From: Candidatus Proteinoplasmatales archaeon SG8-5
GTDB taxonomy: Archaea; Thermoplasmatota; Thermoplasmata; SG8-5
Direction: 5' to 3'
Length of the DNA stretch: 23,584 nucleotides
NCBI GenBank assembly: GCA_001595885.1
Contig: LSSH01000021.1
Span: 1-23,584 of the forward strand
Shown here one piece after another: positions 1 to 7,340 of this stretch. The notes below the pieces were generated by a model. It was not told the DNA's origin and did not search any database. It saw only the letters and a list, made by a program, of their open reading frames with translations. The position numbers and the translations under genes were made by a program. Numbering within the stretch: position 1 is the stretch's first letter; each line of letters begins with the position of its first letter.

Positions 1-87
1 CATGTCTATGTGGACTCGGAGGGAAAACCGGCAAGGCTCCCAGATTATTATTGGGAGGCCTTTGAAAGGATAAAGAGAGATGAGTGA
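1..87 (+). CDS. C-terminal end of a probable acyl-CoA thioesterase (partial)
   Basis: An open frame enters from the left edge and stops with TGA at 85-87, leaving 28 residues. They begin HVYVD, continue with a GKPARLP stretch and end in a charged helix. The HVYVD...KP.RLP pattern is common at the C-terminus of hot-dog fold 4-hydroxybenzoyl-CoA-type thioesterases, which hydrolyse acyl-CoA to free acid and CoA. The catalytic region lies outside the window, so the call rests on the tail alone. It is convergent with the DUF35 gene, with 17 bases between the stops. The surrounding acyl-CoA genes make a thioesterase plausible but do not prove it. Confidence 0.5.
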   Translation, partial: HVYVDSEGKPARLPDYYWEAFERIKRDE

Positions 88-104
88 TTCGGGTTGTTGG
101 AAAG

Positions 105-428
105 TCACTTTTTCTCCAGCGCGTAATACAGCTTGATCTCCTCGATCTCCTCGAATATCTTGGGGACGACCTTGACCTTCATGCCTATCTTGATGTCCTT
201 GTCCTTCGTGTTTTCAAACCAGCTCAGGAGTCTGCCGCCGCCGTCCAGGTCCACGAGGCCGAGGGTGTACGGTGTCATGTCCTCGAAGCCCGTGGGGGCC
301 GAGTGGATGACCGTGCCGCAGTTCTTGCATTTCGAGCCTACCAGTTTGCCCTTCTGCAATTCGTCCGCGAACTTGGAGACCTTCGTGTAAGGCGTGTAGT
401 TTATCTTTCCGAAATACTTGAACGGCAT
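105..428 (-). CDS. DUF35 OB-fold protein, thiolase partner, with an apparent internal deletion
   Basis: This is a 107-residue protein of the DUF35 family (zinc ribbon plus OB fold), which in archaea partners thiolases and HMG-CoA synthase and helps shuttle CoA intermediates. The family N-terminus is present (TKVSKFADELQKGK), then a CKNC half zinc ribbon at residues 34-37, then the OB-fold stretch APTGFED..PYTLGLVDL at 44-61 and a C-terminal KIGMKVKVVP. The usual FPPR..C..C segment and first OB strand, about 30-35 residues, are missing between CG and TVIH. The ATG at 428 is chosen because GGGAGGGG lies just upstream; a longer in-frame start overlapping the thiolase stop adds 27 residues unlike the family. 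It lies downstream of the thiolase, the usual pairing. The fold call is secure; whether it still binds zinc is doubtful. Confidence 0.85.
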   Translation of the reverse strand: MPFKYFGKINYTPYTKVSKFADELQKGKLVGSKCKNCGTVIHSAPTGFEDMTPYTLGLVDLDGGGRLLSWFENTKDKDIKIGMKVKVVPKIFEEIEEIKLYYALEKK

Positions 429-505
429 TTTACCCCTCCCTACAATCTGCGGTGAATTCGCTCCTGAACCAACCATTACAGATAATAAACATATGCATGG
501 AATTA

Positions 506-1657
506 TCACCTCTTGTAGACGTGCACGAAGCAGTACTGGCCTATGCCGCCGACGTTGTGGGTTAAGCCGATTTCGGCTCCTTTCACCTGGCGCTTTCCGC
601 AGTCTCCGCGCAGCTGTTTCACGATCTCCGTTGTTTGCGAGGCTCCGGTCGCGCCCACCGGGTGGCCCTTCGACTTCAGACCGCCGTCAACGTTGACGGG
701 TGTCTTGCCGCCGATGTAGCATTCCTTGTCGTCGATGAACTTGCCCCCCTGGCCCTTCTTGGCGAATCCGAGGTCCTCGTAGGCGAGTATCTCCGCGATG
801 GTAAAGCAATCATGCACGTCCGCGACCTGTATGTCCTTGGGCTTAACCTTGGCCATCTTGTACGCCTCCTTGCCCGCGGCCACCGCGCTGGGGATTGAGG
901 TCATGTCCGGCCGTCTAAGAACCGAGATGGGGGCGGAGGCGCTGCCCAGGCCGTCTATCCACACCGGTGTGTCATGGTATTTCTTTGCCAACTTGTCGTT
1001 GGTGATTATGAGGGCGACCGCGCCGTCCGCGTTGGCACAGCAGTCGAAGACCCTGAGCGGGTCGGCGACCATGGGCGATTTCATGGCCCTTTCCAATGTA
1101 ATCTCCTTCTGGAACAGTGCGTAGGGATTCTGGGCGCCGTAGTGGTGGCTCTTCACCGCGACCCTGGCCAGCTGCTCGCCCGTCGTGCCGTACGTATCCA
1201 TGTGCTTGTTGGCATACAAGGCATAATAGCCGGGGAACGTGGTCCCGTAGATGGACTCCCACTGAACGTCGCCCACGCGGCCCATGAGGCTTTGGATCTC
1301 GGCAGTGTTCAGCTCTGTCATCTTTTGGACCCCGAGGACGAGAACCACGTCATGAAGGCCCGACTTCACGGCCATGTAACCGCTTCTGAGCGCGGCGGAC
1401 GAGGATGCACAGGCAGCCTCGGTGAGCCATGTGGGCTTGTCGTTCATGCCGATGTACTCTGTGATGACCCCCGGCAGGGACCTCTGTTTATGATACTCGG
1501 GGGAAGAACCGATTATGACCGAGTCAATGTCCTTCCTCTCCAGGTTCTTGACGTCCTCCATAGCGGCCCTGAAAGCCTCGAAGGCCAGCTCCTGGACGGT
1601 TGCGTCGGAGCGTCTGCCGAATTTGCCGTGCCCTACACCAACAACACCAACTTTCAT
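506..1657 (-). CDS. Thiolase family protein (acetyl-CoA C-acyltransferase, SCP2/archaeal type)
   Basis: This 383-residue protein fits the archaeal/SCP2-type thiolases, which cleave or form 3-ketoacyl-CoA with CoA. The nucleophilic cysteine is C83 in EAACASSSAAL. Further family motifs are HDCFTIAE, GHPVGATGASQ (H332) and a closing HNVGGIG (H367). As in this subfamily, the classical C-terminal CxG cysteine motif is replaced by HNVGG. The ATG at 1657 has a GAGGTG ribosome site about 6 bases upstream that overlaps the end of the SDR gene, so the two are probably translated from one message. The DUF35 gene follows. In this setting it may do the thiolytic step after ring reduction or a general beta-oxidation thiolysis; a biosynthetic direction (acetoacetyl-CoA for mevalonate) cannot be excluded, since the thiolase-DUF35 pair also serves there. 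Confidence 0.92.
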   Translation of the reverse strand: MKVGVVGVGHGKFGRRSDATVQELAFEAFRAAMEDVKNLERKDIDSVIIGSSPEYHKQRSLPGVITEYIGMNDKPTWLTEAACASSSAALRSGYMAVKSGLHDVVLVLGVQKMTELNTAEIQSLMGRVGDVQWESIYGTTFPGYYALYANKHMDTYGTTGEQLARVAVKSHHYGAQNPYALFQKEITLERAMKSPMVADPLRVFDCCANADGAVALIITNDKLAKKYHDTPVWIDGLGSASAPISVLRRPDMTSIPSAVAAGKEAYKMAKVKPKDIQVADVHDCFTIAEILAYEDLGFAKKGQGGKFIDDKECYIGGKTPVNVDGGLKSKGHPVGATGASQTTEIVKQLRGDCGKRQVKGAEIGLTHNVGGIGQYCFVHVYKR

Positions 1658-1666
1658 GACAACACC

Positions 1667-2410
1667 TCAAATGTACTGGCCGCCGTCGACCTTGATGACC
1701 TCGCCCGTGATGTGCCGCGACTTGTCCGAGCACAGGAAGACGACCACGTTGGCCACGTCGTCCGGGTGTGCGATCCTGCCGAGGACTGTCTCGTCCACTG
1801 CCTTGTCCAGGAACTCCTGGGGTATGTTCGCCGCCATCTCGGTCATGACCATGCCCGGGCAGAGGCAGTTGACGTTGATGTTGAACTTGCCCAGCTCCTT
1901 GGCCAGCGCCTTGGTGAGGGCTATCTCACCGCCCTTGGATGCGGAGTAATTCGTCTGTGCGAACTTGCCCCTGATGCCGTTGATTGATGAGATGTTCACG
2001 ATCTTGCCGTATCGCTGGTTCTTGAAGTGGTTGGCCGCGAGCTTGTTATAATTGAAACAGCCTTTGAGGTTCGTCGATATCACGGTGTCGAACTGCTCCT
2101 CCGACATCTTCCAGATCACGCCGTCCCAGTTGATACCTGCGTTGTTCACGAGTATGTCGATGCGACCGAACTTCTTCAGAGCCTTGTCCCACATCTTCCT
2201 CGCGTCCTCGAAGTTGCTGACGTCGGCCTTCACGGCCAGGGCATCGCGCTTCATCGCCTTGATCTCCCTGACGAGTTCCTTCGCCTCCTTGTCGCTCTTC
2301 CGGTAGTTGATGGCGACGTTGCACCCTTCCTTGGCCAGCATTAACGCGACCGCGCGGCCAATCCCGCGGGTCCCCCCTGTCACTATCGCGGACTTGCCTT
2401 TCAGTTCCAT
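1667..2410 (-). CDS. SDR-family oxidoreductase, FabG/3-oxoacyl-CoA reductase-like
   Basis: This 247-residue protein is a classical short-chain dehydrogenase/reductase. It has the Rossmann motif TGGTRGIG (residues 11-18), NNAG (89-92), a catalytic Ser at 141/142, the YSASK box (Y155, K159) and the terminal ITGEVIKVDGG typical of FabG. It should interconvert 3-hydroxyacyl and 3-oxoacyl thioesters with NAD(P)H. Archaea lack the usual ACP fatty-acid pathway, and with a thiolase as next gene a CoA-thioester substrate is likelier (inference). The ATG at 2410 is preferred over a GTG nine bases upstream, because the AAAGGTG ribosome site overlaps that GTG and sits well for the ATG. It is the first gene of the minus-strand thiolase operon and faces a palindrome-rich divergent promoter. 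Confidence 0.9.
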   Translation of the reverse strand: MELKGKSAIVTGGTRGIGRAVALMLAKEGCNVAINYRKSDKEAKELVREIKAMKRDALAVKADVSNFEDARKMWDKALKKFGRIDILVNNAGINWDGVIWKMSEEQFDTVISTNLKGCFNYNKLAANHFKNQRYGKIVNISSINGIRGKFAQTNYSASKGGEIALTKALAKELGKFNINVNCLCPGMVMTEMAANIPQEFLDKAVDETVLGRIAHPDDVANVVVFLCSDKSRHITGEVIKVDGGQYI

Positions 2411-2466
2411 CTGGTTCACCTTTGGTTATTGGTAGCCTCTGGTGATTACTCACCGCTGCTTCCCGG

Positions 2467-2472
2467 TATATA
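2467..2472 (-). promoter_or_regulatory. Candidate TATA box for the SDR-thiolase-DUF35 operon
   Basis: Read on the minus strand, the sequence TTTGTATATACC contains TATATA at 2472-2467. A transcript starting about 25 bases downstream (near 2444) would have a leader of roughly 30 bases before the ATG at 2410. The box overlaps the first half of the palindrome at 2470-2485. The placement is inferred from spacing and AT content only. Confidence 0.35.
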
Positions 2473-2500
2473 CAAACCCTTGTATTTGTAATTTATACAA
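2470..2500. promoter_or_regulatory. Candidate operator: two adjacent TTGTA/TACAA inverted repeats
   Basis: ATACAA-ACCC-TTGTAT (2470-2485) is an exact inverted repeat. It is followed immediately by a second one, TTGTA-N5-TACAA (2486-2500), giving four half-sites in 31 bases. The first overlaps the candidate TATA box of the SDR operon, so a bound protein could block that promoter. The binding protein is unknown; the AbrB-like DUF2080 product encoded on the other side is one candidate. Confidence 0.45.
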
Positions 2501-2532
2501 TAATATCAATATCGTACTCTTCGAGGAAAGAG

Positions 2533-2539
2533 TTATAAT
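2533..2539 (+). promoter_or_regulatory. Candidate TATA box for the DUF2080-benzoyl-CoA reductase operon
   Basis: TTATAAT lies 50 bases upstream of the ATG at 2589. A start point about 26 bases downstream, near 2562, would fall inside the second palindrome group and leave a leader of about 27 bases that contains the GGGAGG ribosome site at 2579-2584. The assignment rests on position and AT content. Confidence 0.35.
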
Positions 2540-2559
2540 GTAGTTTAGTTATATCGGTT

Positions 2560-2576
2560 TTGTAGCTACATTGTAG
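2560..2576. promoter_or_regulatory. Candidate operator: TTGTAGCTACA palindrome plus a further TTGTAG
   Basis: TGTAGCTACA at 2561-2570 is a perfect 10-base palindrome built on the same TTGTA half-site as the repeats at 2470-2500. A direct TTGTAG copy follows at 2571-2576, and AATGTAG (2537-2543) is inverted relative to CTACATT (2566-2572). The group covers the expected start point of the plus-strand operon, where a repressor would act. Confidence 0.4.
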
Positions 2577-2588
2577 TCGGGAGGAACC

Positions 2589-2732
2589 ATGGATAAAGAA
2601 ACGCAATCCAAGTTTGAGGTTTATGGCGAGGAGATGATCGAGAAGCAGGTCAAGAAATGTGGAAACAGCGGCCGCATCTATCTTCCTCCGGACTGGATCG
2701 GTAAAAAGGTCAAGATTATCAGGACGGAGTGA
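2589..2732 (+). CDS. DUF2080-like small protein with an AbrB/MazE-type swapped-hairpin motif
   Basis: This is a 47-residue ORF with a clear GGGAGG ribosome site four bases before its ATG. The C-terminal half (VKKCGNSGRIYLPPDWIGKK, about residues 21-40) is the signature of the archaeal DUF2080 'transposon-encoded' family and resembles the GNS-R-I-x-L-P strand-turn of AbrB/MazE-type DNA-binding hairpins. No transposase or inverted-repeat element end is seen nearby. It sits seven bases ahead of the GNAT gene and is the first gene of the long plus-strand operon, next to palindromes in the promoter. A role as local regulator is therefore a reasonable inference; leftover mobile-element cargo is the alternative. 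Confidence 0.75.
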   Translation: MDKETQSKFEVYGEEMIEKQVKKCGNSGRIYLPPDWIGKKVKIIRTE

Positions 2733-2739
2733 GGTGTTC

Positions 2740-3183
2740 ATGACTGACATAGATATTAGGCCGATGAGCGAGAATGACATCACCCAGGCAGCTGCCATCC
2801 ACCGCCGGTTCATTGAGACCGGGCTGATTGACAAAGCTGAGTATTCGATTGAGGACCTCTTCGCCGCCTTCATCAAGCGCAGCCCGAGGACCTGCATCAT
2901 TGCCAAGGAGGATGGGATCGTTGTGGGCTTCATCGTTGGCGATATCAAGGAGTGGAGCTATGGCGTTGAGCGCACTGGCTGGATCGAGATTGTAGGCGTG
3001 AGCCCGGAGCACATGGGCAAGGGCATCGGCAAGGCGTTGGGAGAGGCACTTCTCGGCTACTTCAGGGAAGAGGGCATCAAGGAGGTCTACACGTCCGTCA
3101 GGTGGGACAGCGGCGACCTCATCGAGTTCTTCAAGTCAATAGGTTTTGACAAGAGCGGATTCATTAATCTAATATACGAGTGA
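2740..3183 (+). CDS. GNAT family N-acetyltransferase
   Basis: This 147-residue protein has the GNAT fold: an N-terminal IRPMSENDI strand-helix, the central strand IVVGFIVGDI, the acetyl-CoA-binding motif with MGKGIG at residues 92-97, and a C-terminal VRWDSGDLIEFFKSIGF. It should transfer an acetyl group from acetyl-CoA to an amine. The ATG at 2740 is used because GAGGTG lies five bases upstream, overlapping the DUF2080 stop; a longer upstream reading frame lacks family similarity. Ten bases separate it from bzdN. In aromatic-degrading bacteria Pat-type GNATs inactivate acyl-CoA ligases by lysine acetylation, so an enzyme-modifying role is possible; the substrate cannot be read from sequence. 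Confidence 0.88.
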   Translation: MTDIDIRPMSENDITQAAAIHRRFIETGLIDKAEYSIEDLFAAFIKRSPRTCIIAKEDGIVVGFIVGDIKEWSYGVERTGWIEIVGVSPEHMGKGIGKALGEALLGYFREEGIKEVYTSVRWDSGDLIEFFKSIGFDKSGFINLIYE

Positions 3184-3193
3184 GAGTGAGAAA

Positions 3194-4315
3194 ATGATTG
3201 AACAATTCAAGGATTGGGAAAAGAATCGGCACGAGTATGCCAAGCAATGGAAGGAGCGGACAGGCGGCAGGGTGATGGGCTACTTCTGCACCTACGTTCC
3301 GGAGGAGATACTGTACGCGGCCGGGATCCTGCCCGTCAGGATCCTCGGAAGCCACGAGCCTCAGGACGTCACCGAGCCCCACATCTTCGCGATGTTCTGT
3401 CCCTTCTGCAGGGATTGCCTGGCTCAGGGACTGAAGGGCAAGTACGACTACCTCGACGGCATCATGATAGCTCAATCTTGCCTGCACATCAGGCAGGCGT
3501 TCTGGAGCTGGGAGAAGCACGTCGGCGTGGATTACTCCAAGTTCTTCATCATGCCGCACAAGGTGCAGAGCAAGGACGCGGCAGAGTTCCTTAGGGGCGA
3601 GATGGAGGACCTTGTGAAGGAGATCGAGGAGTGGACGGGCAACGATATCACAAAGGAAGCGCTGGACAACGCCATTGCCGTGTACAACAAAAATCGTGAG
3701 TTGATGCGGCAGCTGTACGACCTCCGCAAGGAGCCGAACCCTCCGATATCGGGCGAGGAGGCCATGGAGATAACCATGGCCCAGCAGATGGTGGACAAGG
3801 CGGAGCACAACAAGGCACTCGAGGAATTGCTGCAAAAGCTGCCGTCAAGAGCGGACCGCCCGTCCGGTACCAGGCTCATGATAGTGGGTTCGGAGGACGA
3901 CGACCTAAAGTTCCTTAACATGGTTGAGACGTCCGGCGGCTTGTTCGTCATTGACGACCACTGCACGGGTAGCCGTTACTTCTGGAACAAGGTGGAACCG
4001 GAGGAGGACACGCTCATGGCGCTGGCCAAGAGATACATCAACAGACCGCCGTGCCCGACCAAGGACTGGGAGGAGCGGAAGCGTATCCCTCACATCCTTG
4101 GCCTGGCGAAGGACTGGGACGTGGCTGGTGCCATCATCATGCAGCAGAAGTTCTGCGACCCGCACGAGCTCGACTTCGTGGCCATCAAGAAGGCGCTTGA
4201 GGGCAACGGCGTTCCCACGCTATTCCTAGAATTCGACGTGACCGTGCCCATCGGGCAGTTCAAGATCCGCGCCGAGGCGTTTCTCGAGATGATAGGCGAG
4301 GAGGACCTCTTCTGA
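3194..4315 (+). CDS. bzdN: Benzoyl-CoA reductase, bzd-type, subunit N (BcrC-like catalytic subunit)
   Basis: This 373-residue protein belongs to the 2-hydroxyacyl-CoA dehydratase/benzoyl-CoA reductase catalytic family. The family start GYFCTYVPEEILYAAG places C32; a CPFCRDC cluster follows (C69, C72, C75) and C96 lies in AQSCLHI. These are the usual positions for ligands of the active-site [4Fe-4S] clusters. Length matches BzdN/BcrC. With subunit O it should form the ring-reducing heterodimer that transfers single electrons to benzoyl-CoA to give a cyclic dienoyl-CoA. It begins the N-O-P-Q gene run, the order of the Azoarcus bzd cluster. A different aryl- or acyl-CoA substrate remains possible. 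Confidence 0.85.
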   Translation: MIEQFKDWEKNRHEYAKQWKERTGGRVMGYFCTYVPEEILYAAGILPVRILGSHEPQDVTEPHIFAMFCPFCRDCLAQGLKGKYDYLDGIMIAQSCLHIRQAFWSWEKHVGVDYSKFFIMPHKVQSKDAAEFLRGEMEDLVKEIEEWTGNDITKEALDNAIAVYNKNRELMRQLYDLRKEPNPPISGEEAMEITMAQQMVDKAEHNKALEELLQKLPSRADRPSGTRLMIVGSEDDDLKFLNMVETSGGLFVIDDHCTGSRYFWNKVEPEEDTLMALAKRYINRPPCPTKDWEERKRIPHILGLAKDWDVAGAIIMQQKFCDPHELDFVAIKKALEGNGVPTLFLEFDVTVPIGQFKIRAEAFLEMIGEEDLF

Positions 4316-4327
4316 GGAGGTGATGAC

Positions 4328-5671
4328 ATGGAAGGTGCAGAAGACAGATATCCGACAGAATCGTTGAAGTGCTGGGACAAATCAAAGGCCATCCGGTTGA
4401 AATACTACCAGGATTACGCGGAGGCGCACGACAAAGGCGGGCTCAGGTGGGCGGGCGGCGCCTGGACGTTCGATGCCATACCAGCGGGTCTGGGCGACGA
4501 CGTCTACCCGATAACGAGCGAGCCCTACGGTGCCACCCTCGCCTTCGACAAGGAACTCTCCCTCGAATGCATGGAGGCAACCGAGGTGAAGGGCTATCCC
4601 CGCGACCTGTGCTCGTATATGCGCAACTACTGGGGCTCGATCCTTGTCGACAAGTTCGCGTTCGGCTACAAGGACGGCGAGTTCATGCCCAGGTTCGCAG
4701 GGGCCGACCCGCTGCCGTTCCCCAAGCCCGACTTCATCTGGCAGGACCACATATGCTGCTCCCACGCCAAGTGGTATCAGGTCGTGTCCGAGCTGGAGGG
4801 CGGCATACCCAACTTTACAGTCGATAATGCGGTCGGGCCCGCGCACGAGATAAACGACCGTAAGATCAAGTATATCGTAGAACAGCTGAAGGAGGGTATC
4901 CAGTTCCTGGAGAAAACAACCGGCCGTGACTACGACGACGAGTTGATGTACAAGGCCATCAGGAACCATTTCGTGTCCACGTCCAAATGGGCAGAGGTGT
5001 GCGCGCTGAACAAGGCAATCCCAGCCCCGCTGGATGAAAAGTCAATCTACTCGCTGTACGTGTTCGGGACATTGCAGAAGGCCGGTCAGCAGGTTGCTGA
5101 CTTCTATGAGAAAGACCTCCTGCCAGAGGTGCAAGATAGGGTTGCCCGGGGAATCGCGGCCGTGCCCAACGAGCGCTTCAGGGTGATGTCCGATACCCAA
5201 CCCCCCTGGAGCTTCCTCAAGGTGTTCAGGTACCTTGAGAAGTTCGGCTGCGTCTCGGTCGGCTCGCTGTATACGTTTGGATTATTGGGCCAGTGGGAGG
5301 TGAAGGAGGATGGGAACTGGGGCCCCAAGACAATACCCGAAGTGGAGTTCACAAGCCGAGACCAGGCCCTGTATGAATATGTGAAATACGAGCTGCACAA
5401 GCCCGAATGGCAACACTTCTATTCCTGTCACCTGAAGAGCGATATGATGATACGCATTGCAAAGGAGTGGCAGCTGAACGGGGCCATGCTCCATTACAAC
5501 CGCGGCTGCGAGGGCCTGAGCGTGGGCATCGCCGAGAACAGGCTCGCGCTCCTGGATGCGGGCTTCCCGGTGATGGCCTTCGAGGGCAACAACGCCGATG
5601 AAAGAGAGTTCGACGAGGCGCGGACGAAGGCTAAGATAGACGCGTTCATGGAGACGCTGGGGGCCAAATAG
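4328..5671 (+). CDS. bzdO: Benzoyl-CoA reductase, bzd-type, subunit O (BcrB-like catalytic subunit)
   Basis: This 447-residue protein is the larger catalytic subunit, length as expected for BzdO. Features include GYPRDLCSYMRNYWG (C95), a CCSHAKWYQ pair (C143/C144) and a C-terminal NRGCEGLSVG, all typical of BcrB/BzdO and likely FeS ligands. It pairs with subunit N at the aryl-CoA binding site. The ATG at 4328 has GGAGG seven bases upstream, directly after the bzdN stop, so the two subunits are tightly coupled. An alternative ATG five bases earlier is out of frame. Assignment to the bzd rather than the bcr branch rests on length, gene order and the form of the Q subunit. Confidence 0.85.
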   Translation: MEGAEDRYPTESLKCWDKSKAIRLKYYQDYAEAHDKGGLRWAGGAWTFDAIPAGLGDDVYPITSEPYGATLAFDKELSLECMEATEVKGYPRDLCSYMRNYWGSILVDKFAFGYKDGEFMPRFAGADPLPFPKPDFIWQDHICCSHAKWYQVVSELEGGIPNFTVDNAVGPAHEINDRKIKYIVEQLKEGIQFLEKTTGRDYDDELMYKAIRNHFVSTSKWAEVCALNKAIPAPLDEKSIYSLYVFGTLQKAGQQVADFYEKDLLPEVQDRVARGIAAVPNERFRVMSDTQPPWSFLKVFRYLEKFGCVSVGSLYTFGLLGQWEVKEDGNWGPKTIPEVEFTSRDQALYEYVKYELHKPEWQHFYSCHLKSDMMIRIAKEWQLNGAMLHYNRGCEGLSVGIAENRLALLDAGFPVMAFEGNNADEREFDEARTKAKIDAFMETLGAK

Positions 5672-5682
5672 GAGGCGATGAC

Positions 5683-6462
5683 ATGATCACAATGGGAATA
5701 GACATGGGAGCGAAGACGATTAAGGTAGTGATACTGAAGGACGGCAAGGTCGCGGCCAGATCCATCGTGGTGGCCGGATTCGAGGTCGAGAAGATGGCGA
5801 AGGAGGCCATCGACCAGGCCATGAACGAGGCCGGCGTGGCCAGGGAGGACATCGAGAAGGTGATATCAACCGGGGCCGGCGAGAAGCAGGCGCCGTTCTA
5901 CGACGAAACGAAATCGGTCGTGGGATGCGACTCATTGGGGGCGGCGTTCCTTCACCCGACGGTAAGGTGCGTCATCGACGTCGGCGCGGAGGAGGGACGG
6001 GGCATGAGGTGCGACGAGACCGGCAAGATACTCGATTTCGAGGTCAATGAGAAGTGCGCGGCCGGAGCCGGAGCCTTCACCGAGGCAATGTCCCGTGCGC
6101 TGGAGGTGAAGCTCGAGGAGCTCGGCCCCCTGTCGCTCAAGGCAACGGAGGACGTGCCCATGAACGCCCAGTGCACAGTGTTCGCGGAGTCTGAAGTGGT
6201 AACGATGGTGCACAACAACGTGCCGAAGGAGAACATGGCCAAGGCAGTGCACGACGCAATGGCCAGCCGCATCACGTCCATGGTGAGGAAGATAGGGTTC
6301 GAGAAGGACGTCGTGCTCGTGGGCGGTGTGGCGAAGAACATTGGCTTCGTGCATTCGCTCAATTCCGACCTCGGATTGGAGGTCATCGTGCCTGAAGAGC
6401 CGGAGTTCGTAGGCGCGCTCGGTGCGGCGCTGGCGGCTGCCGGCTGGAAAGGAGGTGCTTGA
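5683..6462 (+). CDS. bzdP: Benzoyl-CoA reductase, bzd-type, subunit P (BcrD-like ATPase activator)
   Basis: This 259-residue ASKHA-fold ATPase is of the BadF/BadG/BcrA/HgdC family. It opens with the phosphate-binding MGIDMGAKTIK, has VIDVGAEEGRG in place of the common DIGGQD motif (a form seen in the BcrD/BzdP branch), then C125 in NEKCAAGAG and C164 in NAQCTVFAESE. These two cysteines should hold one half of a [4Fe-4S] cluster shared with its ATPase partner. Together with subunit Q it couples ATP hydrolysis to low-potential electron transfer into the N-O dimer. GGAGG precedes the ATG. Which ATPase is named P and which Q follows gene order and sequence style. Confidence 0.8.
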   Translation: MITMGIDMGAKTIKVVILKDGKVAARSIVVAGFEVEKMAKEAIDQAMNEAGVAREDIEKVISTGAGEKQAPFYDETKSVVGCDSLGAAFLHPTVRCVIDVGAEEGRGMRCDETGKILDFEVNEKCAAGAGAFTEAMSRALEVKLEELGPLSLKATEDVPMNAQCTVFAESEVVTMVHNNVPKENMAKAVHDAMASRITSMVRKIGFEKDVVLVGGVAKNIGFVHSLNSDLGLEVIVPEEPEFVGALGAALAAAGWKGGA

Positions 6463-6463
6463 G

Positions 6464-7330
6464 ATGACCGAAAAGAAGGAACTGTGGAGGTGGACAGAAT
6501 CCCGTTGGACCAATCCCGACATCGATTGGAAGGGAAAGCTGATAACCTCCGGAGTGGACGTGGGCTCGGTGAGTTCCCAGGCGGTGATCCTCGCCGACGG
6601 CGAGTTGTATGCATATTCGAACATGAGGACGGGTTCCAACAGCCCGGACTCGGCCATCAACGCCATCAATTGGGCCATGGAGGAGACGGGTCTTACCCTC
6701 GGGGACATCGCCTACACGGTGGGCACGGGCTACGGAAGGGTCAATGTCCCGTTCAGCCAGCGGGCCATCACCGAGATCGCGTGTCATGCCAGAGGCGGCA
6801 ATCACATGTACGGTCCATCCGTCCGGACCATCCTGGACATGGGCGGCCAGGACTGCAAGGCGATTCATTGTGATGAGAAAGGCAAGGTGACGAACTTCCT
6901 CATGAACGATAAATGTGCAGCTGGCACAGGCCGGGGAATGGAGGTGTTCGCCGACCTTCTGGGTGTATCGATCAACGACGTCGGGGACCTGTCCCTGGAC
7001 GTGGATGAGGAGCCGCCGCCGGTGAGTAGCACATGTGTGGTTTACGCTAAGACCGAGGCCACGGGCCTGCTGAGGGAAGGCTGGCCCACCAACAAGGTCC
7101 TGGCCGCTTACTGCTCGGCAATGGCCCACAGGATAATCACCCTTCTCGAGCGGATCGGCGTGGAAAAGGACTTTGCCATCACCGGAGGCATTGCTAAGAA
7201 CAGCGGCGTGGTCACCCGGCTCGAAAAGGAGGTTGGTATACCCATCATGACGACGGACTACGACACCCAGATAGCCGGCGCCTTGGGAGCGGCCCTGTTC
7301 GCCAAGGCCCTGAAGGAGAAGGGCAAGTAG
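6464..7330 (+). CDS. bzdQ: Benzoyl-CoA reductase, bzd-type, subunit Q (ATPase activator)
   Basis: This is a 288-residue ASKHA ATPase. An N-terminal W.WTESRWTNPDIDW segment, as in BzdQ proteins, precedes the nucleotide-binding GVDVGSVSSQAV. Further motifs are VGTGYGRVNVPF, TEIACHARG, ILDMGGQDCKAI, NDKCAAGTGRGME (C151) and SSTCVVYAKTEA (C191); the two cysteines are the expected ligands of the bridging [4Fe-4S] cluster. The ATG at 6464 is chosen over a GTG inside bzdP because GGAGGTG lies six bases before it and the product then matches the family length. It hydrolyses ATP with subunit P to drive electrons into N-O. The ferredoxin gene follows ten bases later. Confidence 0.87.
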   Translation: MTEKKELWRWTESRWTNPDIDWKGKLITSGVDVGSVSSQAVILADGELYAYSNMRTGSNSPDSAINAINWAMEETGLTLGDIAYTVGTGYGRVNVPFSQRAITEIACHARGGNHMYGPSVRTILDMGGQDCKAIHCDEKGKVTNFLMNDKCAAGTGRGMEVFADLLGVSINDVGDLSLDVDEEPPPVSSTCVVYAKTEATGLLREGWPTNKVLAAYCSAMAHRIITLLERIGVEKDFAITGGIAKNSGVVTRLEKEVGIPIMTTDYDTQIAGALGAALFAKALKEKGK

Positions 7331-7340
7331 GGGTTTTACG

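Noticed and set aside
481..489. TTTATTATC on the minus strand in the 77-base gap between thiolase and DUF35, a possible internal promoter.
   Set aside because: A single AT-rich box inside an operon gap; the DUF35 gene is adequately explained by read-through from the thiolase.
974..1987. Long plus-strand open frame of 337 codons opposite the thiolase and SDR genes.
   Set aside because: It is the antisense shadow of two well-supported genes in high-G/C third-position DNA, with low-complexity composition and no recognisable domain.
2589..3183. Possible mobile element, because DUF2080 proteins are called transposon-encoded.
   Set aside because: No transposase, terminal inverted repeats or target duplication can be seen; the gene is in close operon spacing with the GNAT.
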